Of a stretch of DNA of 64,000 bases, positions 55,530 through 64,000 are shown one piece after another; position 1 is the stretch's first letter; every line of letters starts with the position of its first letter. The notes under the pieces were generated by a model. It was not told the origin of the DNA and searched no databases. It was given only the letters and a program-made list of their open reading frames with translations. Where the stretch lies: assembly GCF_000466965.1 (NCBI RefSeq), contig NZ_BATB01000003.1, positions 1 through 64,000 of the forward strand, read 5' to 3'. The position numbers and the translations under genes were made by a program. Origin of the DNA: Limimaricola cinnabarinus LL-001. GTDB lineage: Bacteria > Pseudomonadota > Alphaproteobacteria > Rhodobacterales > Rhodobacteraceae.

Positions 55530-55647
55530 CTTCGGCGCTCCTTCGAGCAGACATTAGGAGTCTCGTGCCGTGACGACAACACGGCTATGGGCTGCTTTCT
55601 TCAAAGATAACGCTTGCCGACGCCTGTGGGATCGCCAAGTTGATCGC

Positions 55648-56091
55648 ATGACATCCGATCACAACCTCGATCTCGATCGCGCCCAGCAATTCATCGATGC
55701 CCTGCCGCATGCGCAGGCGCTTGGAATGCGGATCGCGGCGCTTGGCGGCGGTCATGCCGCCATCACCATGCCTTGGGCCGCGGAGCTGGTCGGCGATCCA
55801 GAGACCGGTGTGATCCATGGCGGCGCGGTATCGGCTTTGATGGACACTTGCGCGGGCGCGGCCGTGATGTCGCATCCCTCCGCACCGCTGAGCACCGCGA
55901 CACTCGATCTGCGGATCGACTACATGCGCCCCGCGACGCCCGGACAGGTGATCACCGCCAAGGCCGAATGCTGGCACGTCACGAGGTCGGTCGCCTTCGT
56001 GCGCGCCGTGGCCTGCGACGAGGATGACAGCCGCCCCGTGGCGACGGCGACGGGCGCCTTCACCGTCGAAAAGCTGGGAGCGCCGAAATGA
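55648..56091 (+). CDS. PaaI-type hotdog-fold thioesterase
   Basis: 147 aa from the ATG at 55648. Hotdog-fold PaaI features: [50 protein letters not shown] with the HGG loop and catalytic Asp. Acts on acyl-CoA esters; exact substrate unknown. Its stop overlaps the next thioesterase (ATGA). Context (fatty-acid block, MerR regulators) suggests release of CoA from dead-end acyl-CoAs. Confidence 0.85.
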   Translation: MTSDHNLDLDRAQQFIDALPHAQALGMRIAALGGGHAAITMPWAAELVGDPETGVIHGGAVSALMDTCAGAAVMSHPSAPLSTATLDLRIDYMRPATPGQVITAKAECWHVTRSVAFVRAVACDEDDSRPVATATGAFTVEKLGAPK

Positions 56092-56594
56092 GCCGTCCGC
56101 GTCCCGAACCCGTCCAGGTCATCAAGACCCGCCGCGACGCCGCGCTGGAGCGGCTCGTCGGCGGCGTGCCCTACATTGCCTTTCTCGGCATCCGTTTTGA
56201 GCGGCATGGCGACGAGTTGACCGCCGTGCTCCCCTATGCGGACCGGCTGATCGGCAACCCGATGCTGCCGGCGCTGCATGGCGGCGCCACGGCGGCGTTT
56301 CTGGAGACCACCGCCATCGTCGAACTGGCGTGGTCGCGAATGTGGGGGCTGATCGAGGCGGGCACACCCGAGGCGCAGGCCGAGGCCGAGGCGCGTCCGA
56401 ACTGGCCGCGCACCATCGACTTCACCGTCGATTACCTGCGATCCGGCCTGCCGCGTGACGCCTATGCGCGGGCCCGGATCAACCGTTCGGGGCGGCGCTA
56501 TGCGAGTGTGCATGTCGAGGCATGGCAGGACAACCGCGCGCGTCTCTTCGCGCAGGCGACGGGGCATTTCCTGATGCCGGGGCTCGATGGCTGA
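56088..56594 (+). CDS. Second PaaI-type hotdog-fold thioesterase
   Basis: 168 aa. [57 protein letters not shown] carries the HGG loop and a Glu in place of the Asp of the preceding enzyme. [40 protein letters not shown] is the usual beta-strand end of the fold. Overlaps the upstream thioesterase by 4 bp and the MATE gene by 8 bp. The two may form a hetero-oligomer, but that is only a guess. Confidence 0.85.
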   Translation: MSRPRPEPVQVIKTRRDAALERLVGGVPYIAFLGIRFERHGDELTAVLPYADRLIGNPMLPALHGGATAAFLETTAIVELAWSRMWGLIEAGTPEAQAEAEARPNWPRTIDFTVDYLRSGLPRDAYARARINRSGRRYASVHVEAWQDNRARLFAQATGHFLMPGLDG

Positions 56595-57902
56595 AACCGC
56601 CGCGCCGCTGACCCACCGGCGCGTCCTCAAGATCGCGCTGCCCATCGTGCTCTCGAACGCCACCGTGCCGATTCTGGGCGCGGTCGACACCGGTGTCGTC
56701 GGACAACTCGGGGCCGCAGCCCCGATCGGTGCGGTCGGCATCGGCGCGGTGATCATTTCCGGCGTCTACTGGATCTTCGGCTTTTTGCGCATGGGCACCA
56801 CCGGCCTCGCCGCGCAGGCGCTGGGCAGGGGTGACCGGGCCGAGGTCTCGGCGCTGCTCAGCCGCGCGCTGATGATCGCCTTTGCCGCCGGGGCCGCGCT
56901 GATCGCGCTGCAATGGCCGATCTTCGCCGCCGCCTTCACGCTCGCGCCCGCGAGCGCCGAGGTCGAGACGCTGGCGCGCGACTATCTCGCGATCCGCGTC
57001 TGGTCCGCCCCCGCCGCCATTGCGATCTATGGGCTGACCGGCTGGCTCATCGCGCAGGAGCGCACCGGCGCGGTGCTGGTGCTGCAGCTGTGGATGAACG
57101 GCGTCAACATCGCGCTCGACTTGTGGTTCGTGCTGGGTCTGGGCTGGGGCGTGCCGGGCGTCGCCGTCGCCACCTTCCTCGCCGAATGGTCGGGCCTCGC
57201 GCTCGGGCTGTGGCTGTGCCGGGATGCCTTTGCCACGCCGGCCTGGCGCGACCGGGCGCGGATCTTCGACGCGGCGCGGCTCAGGCATATGGCGGCGGTG
57301 AACACCGACATCCTGATCCGCTCGGTGCTGCTGCAATCCATCGTCATCAGCTTCCTGTTCTGGGGCGCGGGGTTCGGCGACGTGCCCCTCGCCGCGAACC
57401 AGGTGCTGCTGCAATTTCTCAACATCACCGCCTTCGCGCTCGACGGTTTCGCCTTCGCGGCCGAGGCGTGGTGGGGCAGGCGATGGGCGCGCGGGCGGCG
57501 CTTCGGCTCAGGCGGGCGGCGATCCTGCCGTCGATCCATGGCGGCGTGGTGAGCCTCGCTCTGGCGTTGGGCTTCTGGATCTTCGGGCCCGCGATCATCG
57601 ACGCCATGACCACCGCGCCCGAGGTGCGGGAAGCGGCGCGCGACTACCTGCCATGGATGGTGGCGACGCCGTTGTTCGGGCTGATCCCATGGATGCTCGA
57701 CGGGATCTTCATCGGCGCCACCCGCTCGCGTGACATGCGCAACATGATGGCGCTTTCGGCGGCGATCTACTTCGCCGCCGCGATCCCGCTCACCGCCGCC
57801 TTCGGCAATCACGGGCTGTGGATGGCGATGCTGGTGAGCTATGTGGCGCGCGGCGCGACGCTGGCCGCGCGCTACCCTGCGCTGGAACGGGCCGCCGCCT
57901 AA
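56587..57902 (+). CDS. MATE-family efflux transporter, frame interrupted
   Basis: Twelve-helix Na+- or H+-coupled multidrug/toxin exporter of the DinF-like group ([29 protein letters not shown] at the N terminus). One G is missing at about 57468 (GAGGCGTGGTG for GAGGCGGTGGTG), after which the frame continues [37 protein letters not shown] to the stop. Repaired length 438 aa, full size. Starts 8 bp inside the second thioesterase. Its TAA shares bases with the convergent pyrD stop (CTAA). Confidence 0.88.
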
Positions 57903-58947
57903 AGCCAGTCGGAGCGGCCGGTGCCCACGACGTCGGCCACGTTGGCAAAGCCGTCGCGCGCCAGCAGAGCGTTGAGCCCCCGCGCGATCTCTCCCGCGAG
58001 CGACACGCCGCCATAAACCAGCGCGGTGTAGAGCTGCACGGCGCTCGCCCCGGCGCGGATCTTGGCATAGGCCTGCTCGGCCGAGCCCACGCCGCCGACG
58101 CCGATCAGCGGCAGATCGGTGAGAGAGGACAGACGTGCCAGCACCCGCGTCGATCTCTCGAACAACGGCTGGCCCGAGAGGCCGCCCATGTTGTCACGCT
58201 GCTGTCGGTGAGCCCGTCGCGCGACAGCGTGGTGTTGGTGGCGACGATCGCCGAGACGCGCGCCTCCTCGGCCACCCGCGCCACATCCTCGATCTCGGCC
58301 TCTGAAAGATCCGGCGCGATCTTGAGAAAGACCGGGAGCGGGCGAGGCAGGGCGGCATTGGCCGCCATCACGCCCGCCAGCAGCGCCGAGAGCGCCGCAC
58401 GGCCCTGCAGATCGCGCAGTTTCTCGGTGTTGGGCGAGGACACGTTGACAGTGGCGAAGTCGAGATGCGCGGCGCAGCGGGTCAGCACGGCGGCGAAATC
58501 TGCCGCGCGGTCCTCGCTGTCCTTGTTGGCCCCGAGATTGAGGCCGATGATCCCCGCGGGCCGCCGTGCAAGTCGCCCGGCGATCGTCTCCATGCCTTCA
58601 TTGTTGAAGCCGAAACGGTTGATCGCGGCGCGGTCCTGCGTCAGCCGCCACAGGCGCGGGCGCGGGTTGCCCTCCTGCGGGCGCGGCGTGGCGGCGCCGA
58701 CCTCGACAAAGCCGAAACCGGTCTGCGCCAGCGCGTCCAGCGCCACCGCGTTCTTGTCGAAGCCCGCCGCCAGCCCGACCGGGTTGGGCAAGTCGAGACC
58801 GGCCACGCGGGTGGCGAGCCGCGCGCTTGTCACCGGGCTGCCCTTGGGTCCGAGGCCCGCCTTCAGCGCTTTGAGCGCCAGACCGTGCCCGGTTTCGGGG
58901 TCGATGCGATGCAGCGCCGCGAGACCCAGCTTTTCCAGAGCACTCAT
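57899..58947 (-). CDS. pyrD: Dihydroorotate dehydrogenase (quinone), class 2, frame interrupted
   Basis: Membrane-associated FMN enzyme of pyrimidine synthesis. N terminus [28 protein letters not shown] is the class-2 extension; further motifs are [38 protein letters not shown] with the catalytic Ser, and [13 protein letters not shown]. One base is missing at 58190/58191 ([15 protein letters not shown] restored), after which [32 protein letters not shown] follows. Repaired length 349 aa. Since it is usually essential, a sequence error is likely. Confidence 0.92.
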
Positions 58948-59282
58948 GCCATGTCCCCGGGGAATTCGTGGCGTCCGCCCGCCAGCGGCAGCTTCTTCGA
59001 CCAGACCACCTCTTGGCGCTTCAGCGCCCGGTAGAGATGCGGGAAAAGCTGACCGCCGCGCGACGGCTCCCAGTGCAGATCATCGCCCAGTGCCTCGGTG
59101 TCGATGGCCGCCAGCACCAGCCCGTCCTCGCCCGCGAAATGCTTCGCGGCCGTCCCGGGCGCCTGTTCGGCAGTCGAGAAATGGATGAAGCCATCGGCGA
59201 GATCGACCGGAGCGCCGAGCGTTTCGCCGGCGAGGTCCAGATCGGCCCATTCGGGCGCGCGGAATATCTTGTAGATCAGCAT
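58944..59282 (-). CDS. DUF952 family protein
   Basis: 112 aa from the ATG at 59282 ([15 protein letters not shown]); its stop overlaps the pyrD start (ATGA). The family pattern is clear: [68 protein letters not shown]952 is structurally related to ADP-ribose-binding/ART-like folds in some descriptions; function here unknown. Cotranscription with pyrD is likely from the overlap. Confidence 0.85.
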   Translation of the reverse strand: MLIYKIFRAPEWADLDLAGETLGAPVDLADGFIHFSTAEQAPGTAAKHFAGEDGLVLAAIDTEALGDDLHWEPSRGGQLFPHLYRALKRQEVVWSKKLPLAGGRHEFPGDMA

Positions 59283-59429
59283 GACCGTCTCATGGCCGCG
59301 CCCCGCCGCCACGTCAAGCGGGCCCGTCATGCGTGTGTCATGCCGCTAGGGCAGGACAACGCCAGCTTTGACAGACGCCGCGGCCTTGGCGCAGGCTCGG
59401 GCCATAACGAAACCGACAGGGACGCAACA

Positions 59430-60992
59430 ATGAAACTTGGACTCTTCGGCACCACGGCCGCCATCGCGCTTGCCGCCGGTGCCGCACAGGCGGAATACAG
59501 CCTGACGATCCTGCACACCAACGACTTCCACGACCGCTACGAGCCGATCTCGGCTTACGACTCGACCTGCTCGGCCGAGGACAACGAGGCCGGCGACTGC
59601 TTTGGCGGTGTCGCGCGTCTCGTCACGGCGGTGCAGGAGGCGCGCGGGCGGGCGGGGGACAACCTGCTGCTCGTCGATGGCGGCGACCAGTTTCAGGGCA
59701 CGCTGTTCTATACCTACTACAAGGGCGAGATGACGGCCGAGTTCATGAACCAGCTCGGCTATGACGCGATGACCGTGGGCAACCACGAGTTCGACGACGG
59801 CCCCGAGGTGCTGCGCGCCTTCATCGACAATGTCGATTTCCCGGTGCTGATGTCGAACGCCGACGTCTCGGGTGAGGAAAAGCTCGCCGACGCGATCCAG
59901 AAGAGCACCGTGATCGAGCGCGGCGGCGAGAAGATCGGCCTCATCGGCCTCACCCCGCAGGACACAGACGAATTGGCGAGCCCCGGCCCCGACGTGATCT
60001 TCACCGACCCGGTCGAGGCGGTGCAGGCCGAGGTGGACCGGCTGACCGAGGAAGGCGTCAACAAGATCGTGGTGCTGAGCCATTCGGGCTTTGAGACCGA
60101 CAAGCGCGTGGCCGAGGCGACCACCGGCGTCGACGTGATCGTCGGCGGGCATTCCAACACTCTTTTGTCGAACGAACAGGAGGGCGCGGTCGACGTCTAT
60201 CCGGTGATGGTCGGCGACACCGCCATCGTGCAGGCCTATGCCTATGGCAAGTTTCTGGGCGAGCTGAACGTGACCTTCGACGATGAGGGCGTGATCACCG
60301 AAGCCTCGGGCGAGCCGGTGCTGATCGACGGTGAGGTGGTCGAGGATCAGGCGGCGGTGGACCGCGTGGCGGAGCTCGCCAAGCCGCTCGACGAGATTCG
60401 CAATCGCGTCGTCGCCGCCTCCGCCGCGCCGATCGAGGGCAACCGCGACATCTGCCGGGCGCAGGAATGCGAGATGGGCAACCTCGTGGCCGACGCCATG
60501 CTCGACCGCGTTGCCGATCAAGGCATCCAGGTCGCCATCGCCAACTCGGGCGGCCTGCGCGCCAGCATCGACGAAGGCGAGGTGACGATGGGCGAGGTGC
60601 TGACCGTGCTGCCCTTCCAGAACACGCTTTCGACCTTCCAGATATCGGGCGCGACGCTGCTGGAGGCGCTGGAGAACGGGGTAAGCCAGATCGAGGAGGG
60701 CGGCGGCCGCTTCCCGCAGGTCGCCGGCATGACCTTCGCCGTCGATGCCGCGGCCGACCCAGGCAGCCGCGTCTCGGACGTGGTGATCGACGGTGAGCCG
60801 CTCGATCCGGAGGCCACCTATGGCGCCGTGTCGAACAACTACGTGCGCAACGGCGGCGACGGCTACTCGATGTTCGTCGAGGCCGAAAACGCCTATGATT
60901 TCGGCCCCGACCTCGCCGACGTGACGGCCGAGTACATGGCGGCGCAGGGCGACTACAAACCCTATACCGACGGTCGCATCACGATGAAGTAA
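59430..60992 (+). CDS. Periplasmic 5'-nucleotidase / bifunctional UshA-like enzyme
   Basis: 520 aa with signal peptide MKLGLFGTTAAIALAAGAAQAEY (start at 59430; upstream frame unsupported). The N-terminal metallophosphatase domain has LHTNDFHDR (28-36, metal Asp and His), VDGGDQFQGT, VGNHEFDDG and GGHSN; the C-terminal 5'-nucleotidase domain has GNLVADAMLD and IANSGGLRASIDEGEVTMGEVLTVLPFQN. It hydrolyses external nucleotides to nucleosides, which could feed the deo/add/upp salvage genes. A terminator follows. Confidence 0.92.
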   Translation: MKLGLFGTTAAIALAAGAAQAEYSLTILHTNDFHDRYEPISAYDSTCSAEDNEAGDCFGGVARLVTAVQEARGRAGDNLLLVDGGDQFQGTLFYTYYKGEMTAEFMNQLGYDAMTVGNHEFDDGPEVLRAFIDNVDFPVLMSNADVSGEEKLADAIQKSTVIERGGEKIGLIGLTPQDTDELASPGPDVIFTDPVEAVQAEVDRLTEEGVNKIVVLSHSGFETDKRVAEATTGVDVIVGGHSNTLLSNEQEGAVDVYPVMVGDTAIVQAYAYGKFLGELNVTFDDEGVITEASGEPVLIDGEVVEDQAAVDRVAELAKPLDEIRNRVVAASAAPIEGNRDICRAQECEMGNLVADAMLDRVADQGIQVAIANSGGLRASIDEGEVTMGEVLTVLPFQNTLSTFQISGATLLEALENGVSQIEEGGGRFPQVAGMTFAVDAAADPGSRVSDVVIDGEPLDPEATYGAVSNNYVRNGGDGYSMFVEAENAYDFGPDLADVTAEYMAAQGDYKPYTDGRITMK

Positions 60993-61012
60993 GACCCGTT
61001 CGGGTCGGAACA

Positions 61013-61045
61013 GGCGCGCGCCGGGACACCGGCGCGCGCCTTTTT
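61013..61045 (+). terminator. Rho-independent terminator of the 5'-nucleotidase gene
   Basis: Perfect 12-bp stem GGCGCGCGCCGG (61013-61024) with CCGGCGCGCGCC (61029-61040), loop GACA, then TTTTT. It ends 2 bp before the convergent SH3-protein stop. A smaller dyad GACCCG-TT-CGGGTC precedes it. Confidence 0.9.
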
Positions 61046-61047
61046 CA

Positions 61048-61332
61048 TCAGCTTTCGGACAGGTAGTCTTCGGACACGTAGCCGGTGATGCCGGGCGCAT
61101 CGGCGAGGGAGACCCGGCACCAGAGCTGGCCCATTTCGGTGACGCAGTCGCGGCGTTGGAGCCGTGTGCCGTCGGGCAGGCCGAGGATCACGCTATAGCC
61201 CAAACCCGGTCCCGCGCGCAGCTTCAAAAGCTCGTCCGGGCCAGTGCCCCGCACGACGGTCGAGCCGCCGGAGGCAGCGCAGGCGGAGACGAGCGTGAGC
61301 GCGAACAGGGCGGCGGGCAGGCGGCGGGTCAT
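61048..61332 (-). CDS. Small SH3-domain lipoprotein
   Basis: 94 aa. MTRRLPAALFALTLVSAC is a lipoprotein signal with a lipobox Cys at 18. The remainder is one bacterial SH3 domain (LLKLRAGPGLGYSVILGLPDGTRLQRRDC...LWCRVSLADAPGITGYVSEDYL) with a Cys pair that may form a disulphide. Such proteins usually bind cell-wall components. It is divergent from the SRAP gene and converges on the 5'-nucleotidase terminator. Confidence 0.85.
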   Translation of the reverse strand: MTRRLPAALFALTLVSACAASGGSTVVRGTGPDELLKLRAGPGLGYSVILGLPDGTRLQRRDCVTEMGQLWCRVSLADAPGITGYVSEDYLSES

Positions 61333-61477
61333 AGAACGTCCTCAACTGAAACTCGTGACCGTTCTGGCAGGCCCGCGCCGGACTGTGAAGCCGGGCCGGG
61401 CCGGGTCAGGCGCCGATCCGCCGCGACGTAGGCGCGCGCCATGCTATGTTGGGCGTCGAAAACCACAGGAGCCCCCC

Positions 61478-62143
61478 ATGTGCGGACGTATGGCCATCAC
61501 GCTGCCCCATGAGGCGATGGCGCAGGTCTTCGAGGCGCAGCCGTCGAACGACCTGCCCGAAGTGCCCAACTACAACGTCTGCCCGACGGTGCAGGTCCAC
61601 ACGGTCACCGCGCAGAAGGGGGCGCGCCGTCTGCGCCCGATGCGCTGGGGCTTCATTCCGCATTGGTACAAGACGCCGACCGATGGCCCGCTCCTCATCA
61701 ACGCCCGCGCCGAGACGGTGGCCGAAAAGCCCGCCTTCCGGGCCGCGGTGCGCGAGCAGCGCTGCCTGATCCCGGCAAGCGGGTTCTTCGAGTGGACCGT
61801 GGACGAGGCGGGCCGCAAGCTGCCGTGGTTCATCCACCGCGAGGACGGCGATCCGCTGGCTTTCGCGGGGCTGTGGCAGGAGTGGGAGCGGGATGGCGAA
61901 GGCTTCACGACCTGCGCCGTGGTCACCACCGGGGCGGCGGGAGCGATGCGCGACATCCACAGCCGGATGCCGGTGATCCTCGAAGCCGCCGACTGGCCGC
62001 TCTGGCTTGGCGAGGCGGGGCATGGGGCGGCGGTGCTGATGAAGCCCAACCCGGAGGCTCTGGCCTTTCACAGGGTCGATCCGAAGGTGAACTCGAACCG
62101 CGCAAGCGGGCCGGAGCTGATCGAACCGATCAAGGTGGATTGA
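61478..62143 (+). CDS. SRAP domain protein (YedK/HMCES family)
   Basis: 221 aa from the ATG at 61478. SRAP proteins form a covalent thiazolidine crosslink with abasic sites in single-stranded DNA. All catalytic features are present: C2 (exposed after Met removal), N75 in LLINARAET, E105 in SGFFEW and H161 in IHSRMPVIL. The upstream frame is not used because Cys2 must be N-terminal. Single-gene unit just upstream of a tRNA gene. Confidence 0.93.
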   Translation: MCGRMAITLPHEAMAQVFEAQPSNDLPEVPNYNVCPTVQVHTVTAQKGARRLRPMRWGFIPHWYKTPTDGPLLINARAETVAEKPAFRAAVREQRCLIPASGFFEWTVDEAGRKLPWFIHREDGDPLAFAGLWQEWERDGEGFTTCAVVTTGAAGAMRDIHSRMPVILEAADWPLWLGEAGHGAAVLMKPNPEALAFHRVDPKVNSNRASGPELIEPIKVD

Positions 62144-62195
62144 CGTCCGAGCCGTCTTGAAGCCGCCCGCGCGAGCCGCTATCAAAGCCGTCGAA

Positions 62196-62269
62196 GCGGG
62201 CGTGATGTAGTGGTAGCCTGTCAGCCTTCCAAGCTGAACGTGCGGGTTCGATTCCCGCCGCCCGCTCCA
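62196..62269 (+). tRNA. tRNA-Gly(UCC)
   Basis: Cloverleaf read by eye: acceptor GCGGGCG (62196-62202) with CGCCCGC (62259-62265), anticodon stem TCAGC/GCTGA (62221-62225, 62233-62237) around loop CTTCCAA with anticodon TCC at 62228-62230, T arm GCGGG-TTCGATT-CCCGC (62242-62258), discriminator T and an encoded CCA (62267-62269). The D arm contains GATGTAGTGGTAGC. Confidence 0.95.
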
Positions 62270-62296
62270 GCCTCTCTCCAAGTCGCGAAGATGCAA

Positions 62297-62318
62297 GGGG
62301 GCAGCCGCGCCGCCCCCC
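62297..62318. terminator. Hairpin between tRNA-Gly and lldD
   Basis: GGGGGC (62297-62302) with GCCCCC (62312-62317), between convergent transcripts. No U-run on either strand, so it is only a possible terminator. Confidence 0.4.
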
Positions 62319-62323
62319 GATGG

Positions 62324-63535
62324 TCAGGCGGGCAGGGTGTGGATCTGTGCCCCGGCCCGGTCCGACATGTCCTGCTGCCAGCGCCCCTCGAAATCCTCGG
62401 GCACCAGCAAGTTCTGCCGCCCGAGATTCGCCACGTCGCGCTCGCCGCACAGCGCCATGGTGAGGTCGAGCTCCTTGCGGATGATCTCGAGCGCCGCCGT
62501 CACGCCCTTTTCGCCCATGGCACCCAGACCGTAGAGCCAGGCCCGGCCGATCATCGTGGCGTCCGCCCCCATCGCCAGCGCCTTGAGCACGTCCTGTCCC
62601 GAGCGGATGCCGCTGTCGAGCCAGATCTCCGTCTCGCCCTTCACCTCGCGCACGATCGACGGCAGGATGCGGATCGAGGAGAGCGCCCCGTCGAGCTGCC
62701 GCCCGCCATGGTTCGACACGACGATCGCGTCGGCGCCGACTTCCACGGCCTTGCGTGCGTCATCGGCATCGAGAATGCCCTTCAGGATCAGCTTGCCGTC
62801 CCACTTGGCCGCGATCTTGCGGACCTTCTCCCAATCGAGCTTCAGGTCGAACTGCTCAGCGGTCCATTTCATCAAGGAGCGCGTGTCCTCCACGTCGGAG
62901 GCGTGGCCCACGATGTTGCCGAAGAAGCGCCGCTTGGTGCGCAGCATTTCCAAGCCCCAGTTCCACTTGGTCGAGAGGTCGAGCATGGTGGCGGGGGTAA
63001 GTTTGGGCGGGGCGGACAGGCCGTTCTTGAGATCCTTGTGCCGCTGGCCCAAGAGCTGCAGATCGAGCGTCAGCACCAGCGCCGAGCAGCCGGCGCGCTT
63101 GGCCCGCTCGATGATCCGGTCCACGAAATCCTCGTCGCGCATCACGTAGAGCTGGAACCAGAACGGGGCCGAGGTGTGCTCGGCCACGTCCTCGATCGAG
63201 CAGATCGACATCGTGGAGAGGGTGAAGGGCACGCCGAATTTCTCGGCTGCGCGCGCGGCCTTGATCTCGCCATCGGCGTTCTGCATGCCGGTCATGCCCA
63301 CCGGGGCAAGCGCCACGGGCATCGCCACCTTCTCGCCCAGCATCGTGCCCACGGTCGAGCGGTCGGACATGTCCACCGCCACCTTCTGGCGCAGGCGGAT
63401 CTTCTCGAAGTCGGTGGTATTCTCGCGGAAGGTCTGCTCGGTCCAGCTACCGGATTCGGCATAGTCGAAGAACATCTTCGGCGCCCGGCGTTTGTGCAGG
63501 CGTTTCAGATCCTCGATGCAGGTAATGACTGGCAT
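62324..63535 (-). CDS. lldD: L-lactate dehydrogenase, FMN-dependent (quinone)
   Basis: 403 aa from the ATG at 63535 (MPVITCIEDLKRLHKRRAPKMFFDYAESGSWTEQTF). Family alpha-hydroxy-acid oxidase: visible are PVALAPVGMTGMQ, STMSICSIEDVAEH, LTLDLQLLGQRHKD, the catalytic His in VVSNHGGRQLDG and the FMN phosphate site WLDSGIRSGQDVLKALAMGADATMIGRAWLYG. It oxidises L-lactate to pyruvate and passes electrons to the respiratory chain. The upstream frame to 63565 is not used. Confidence 0.92.
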   Translation of the reverse strand: MPVITCIEDLKRLHKRRAPKMFFDYAESGSWTEQTFRENTTDFEKIRLRQKVAVDMSDRSTVGTMLGEKVAMPVALAPVGMTGMQNADGEIKAARAAEKFGVPFTLSTMSICSIEDVAEHTSAPFWFQLYVMRDEDFVDRIIERAKRAGCSALVLTLDLQLLGQRHKDLKNGLSAPPKLTPATMLDLSTKWNWGLEMLRTKRRFFGNIVGHASDVEDTRSLMKWTAEQFDLKLDWEKVRKIAAKWDGKLILKGILDADDARKAVEVGADAIVVSNHGGRQLDGALSSIRILPSIVREVKGETEIWLDSGIRSGQDVLKALAMGADATMIGRAWLYGLGAMGEKGVTAALEIIRKELDLTMALCGERDVANLGRQNLLVPEDFEGRWQQDMSDRAGAQIHTLPA

Positions 63536-63596
63536 GGTTCCCTCCCGCCGATTGGTCAAGATCATTTACCAGCGGTTGCAGGGTGCCGCAACGAGA

Positions 63597-63618
63597 ACGG
63601 CACCCCGAAGGGTGCCGT
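63597..63618 (-). terminator. Hairpin after trpA
   Basis: Perfect 9-bp stem ACGGCACCC (63597-63605) with GGGTGCCGT (63610-63618) and a CGAA loop (UUCG on the transcribed strand), 32 bp after the trpA stop. The U-run is weak (TCTCGTT), so termination is probable but not certain. Confidence 0.6.
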
Positions 63619-63650
63619 CGAGATCGCGCATTCCGGAAATGAAGGCAGCC

Positions 63651-64000
63651 TCAGGCCGAATGGGCCCCGTCGGCGAGGGTCTTCACGAAGGCAAGGATCT
63701 CGGGCACCGGCTTGCCTTCGGCAATCTGGCTTACGATGACCGAGCCGACCACCGTGCCGTCGGCGATACCGGCGATGCTCTTCGCGGTCTCGGGCGTCCT
63801 GACGCCGAAACCAACGATGATCGGCAGGTCGGTCTTTGACTTGATCCGCGCCACCTCGGGGGCCACGGCGTCCGCCTGCGCCTCGGCGGCGCCGGTGATG
63901 CCGGTGATCGAGACGTAATAGACGAAACCGGAGGTGTTTTGCAGCACGCGTGGCAGCCGGGCGTCATCCGTGGTCGGCGTCGCGAGGCGGATGAAGTTCA
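63651..64000 (-). CDS. trpA: Tryptophan synthase alpha subunit, C-terminal part (cut by window edge)
   Basis: The last ~116 residues: [35 protein letters not shown], then [41 protein letters not shown]. These contain the (beta/alpha)8-barrel phosphate site GFGVRTPE and GSVIV that mark TrpA, which splits indole-3-glycerol phosphate to indole. The start lies beyond position 64000. It is transcribed toward lldD, separated by a hairpin. Confidence 0.95.
   Translation of the reverse strand, partial: NFIRLATPTTDDARLPRVLQNTSGFVYYVSITGITGAAEAQADAVAPEVARIKSKTDLPIIVGFGVRTPETAKSIAGIADGTVVGSVIVSQIAEGKPVPEILAFVKTLADGAHSA

Overview
This is a high-GC chromosomal segment of an alphaproteobacterium, most likely Rhodobacteraceae (Roseobacter/Rhodobacter group). 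The evidence is gcrA, a SitABCD manganese transporter with Mur-type boxes, an NAD-linked molybdenum formate dehydrogenase operon, FMN lactate dehydrogenase, an HWE-type histidine kinase, a cdd-deoA-deoB-add-upp salvage operon, and dense operons whose stop and start codons overlap (ATGA/TGATG). I see no phage, integrase, IS element, rRNA or CRISPR array. The window is mostly core genome with one clear foreign gene.

Layout. 1-4445 (minus): formate dehydrogenase fdsGBA (fdsA cut by the left edge) with a LysR regulator and a hemerythrin-domain protein. 4808-10598 (plus): oppABCDF oligopeptide importer with hairpins in its leader and between oppA and oppB. 10834-13748 (minus): receiver protein, PAS-HWE kinase, rimO. 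13768-17238 (minus): sitABCD under two palindromic boxes. 17437-19481: gcrA, a divergent orphan ABC-2 permease, and a GNAT. 19677-23766 (plus): a 14-codon Arg-rich leader ORF, argD, GNAT, argF, GNAT, HAD hydrolase. 23770-28656 (minus): Nudix, hrpB, rpmB, meaB, a small lipoprotein. 28862-30658: lepA. 30726-31628: an AT-richer gene for a duplicated helical domain plus BRCT, squeezed between lepA and a DUF3072 gene. 31940-40032: hydrolase, a small membrane protein, glyA, nadK, prpE, maeB, a second DUF3072. 40161-44682: nucleoside salvage operon. 44748-47252: SPOR protein and a degenerate M48-like membrane protein. 47463-56594: fatty-acid oxidation block (fadJ, thiolase, GST, acyl-CoA dehydrogenase, two MerR regulators, two hotdog thioesterases). 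56587-64000: MATE pump, pyrD, DUF952, 5'-nucleotidase, SH3 lipoprotein, SRAP protein, tRNA-Gly(UCC), lldD, and trpA cut by the right edge.

Data quality. At least fifteen single-base indels interrupt reading frames that are otherwise intact: fdsA (3), lepA (3), acyl-CoA dehydrogenase (2), and one each in a GNAT, a lipoprotein, DUF3072, nadK, deoB, the SPOR protein, MATE and pyrD. Most remove one base from a run of two or three G or C, and they hit housekeeping genes such as nadK and pyrD. They look like sequencing or assembly errors, not real pseudogenes. I annotate these genes across the shift and give the position of each.

Best leads for new biology: (i) the foreign duplicated-domain/BRCT gene, whose only Shine-Dalgarno lies inside the 3' arm of the lepA terminator; (ii) the Arg-Arg-Arg-Arg leader peptide with competing hairpins ahead of argD-argF; (iii) three TGACG-type inverted repeats between two MerR genes of the fatty-acid block.
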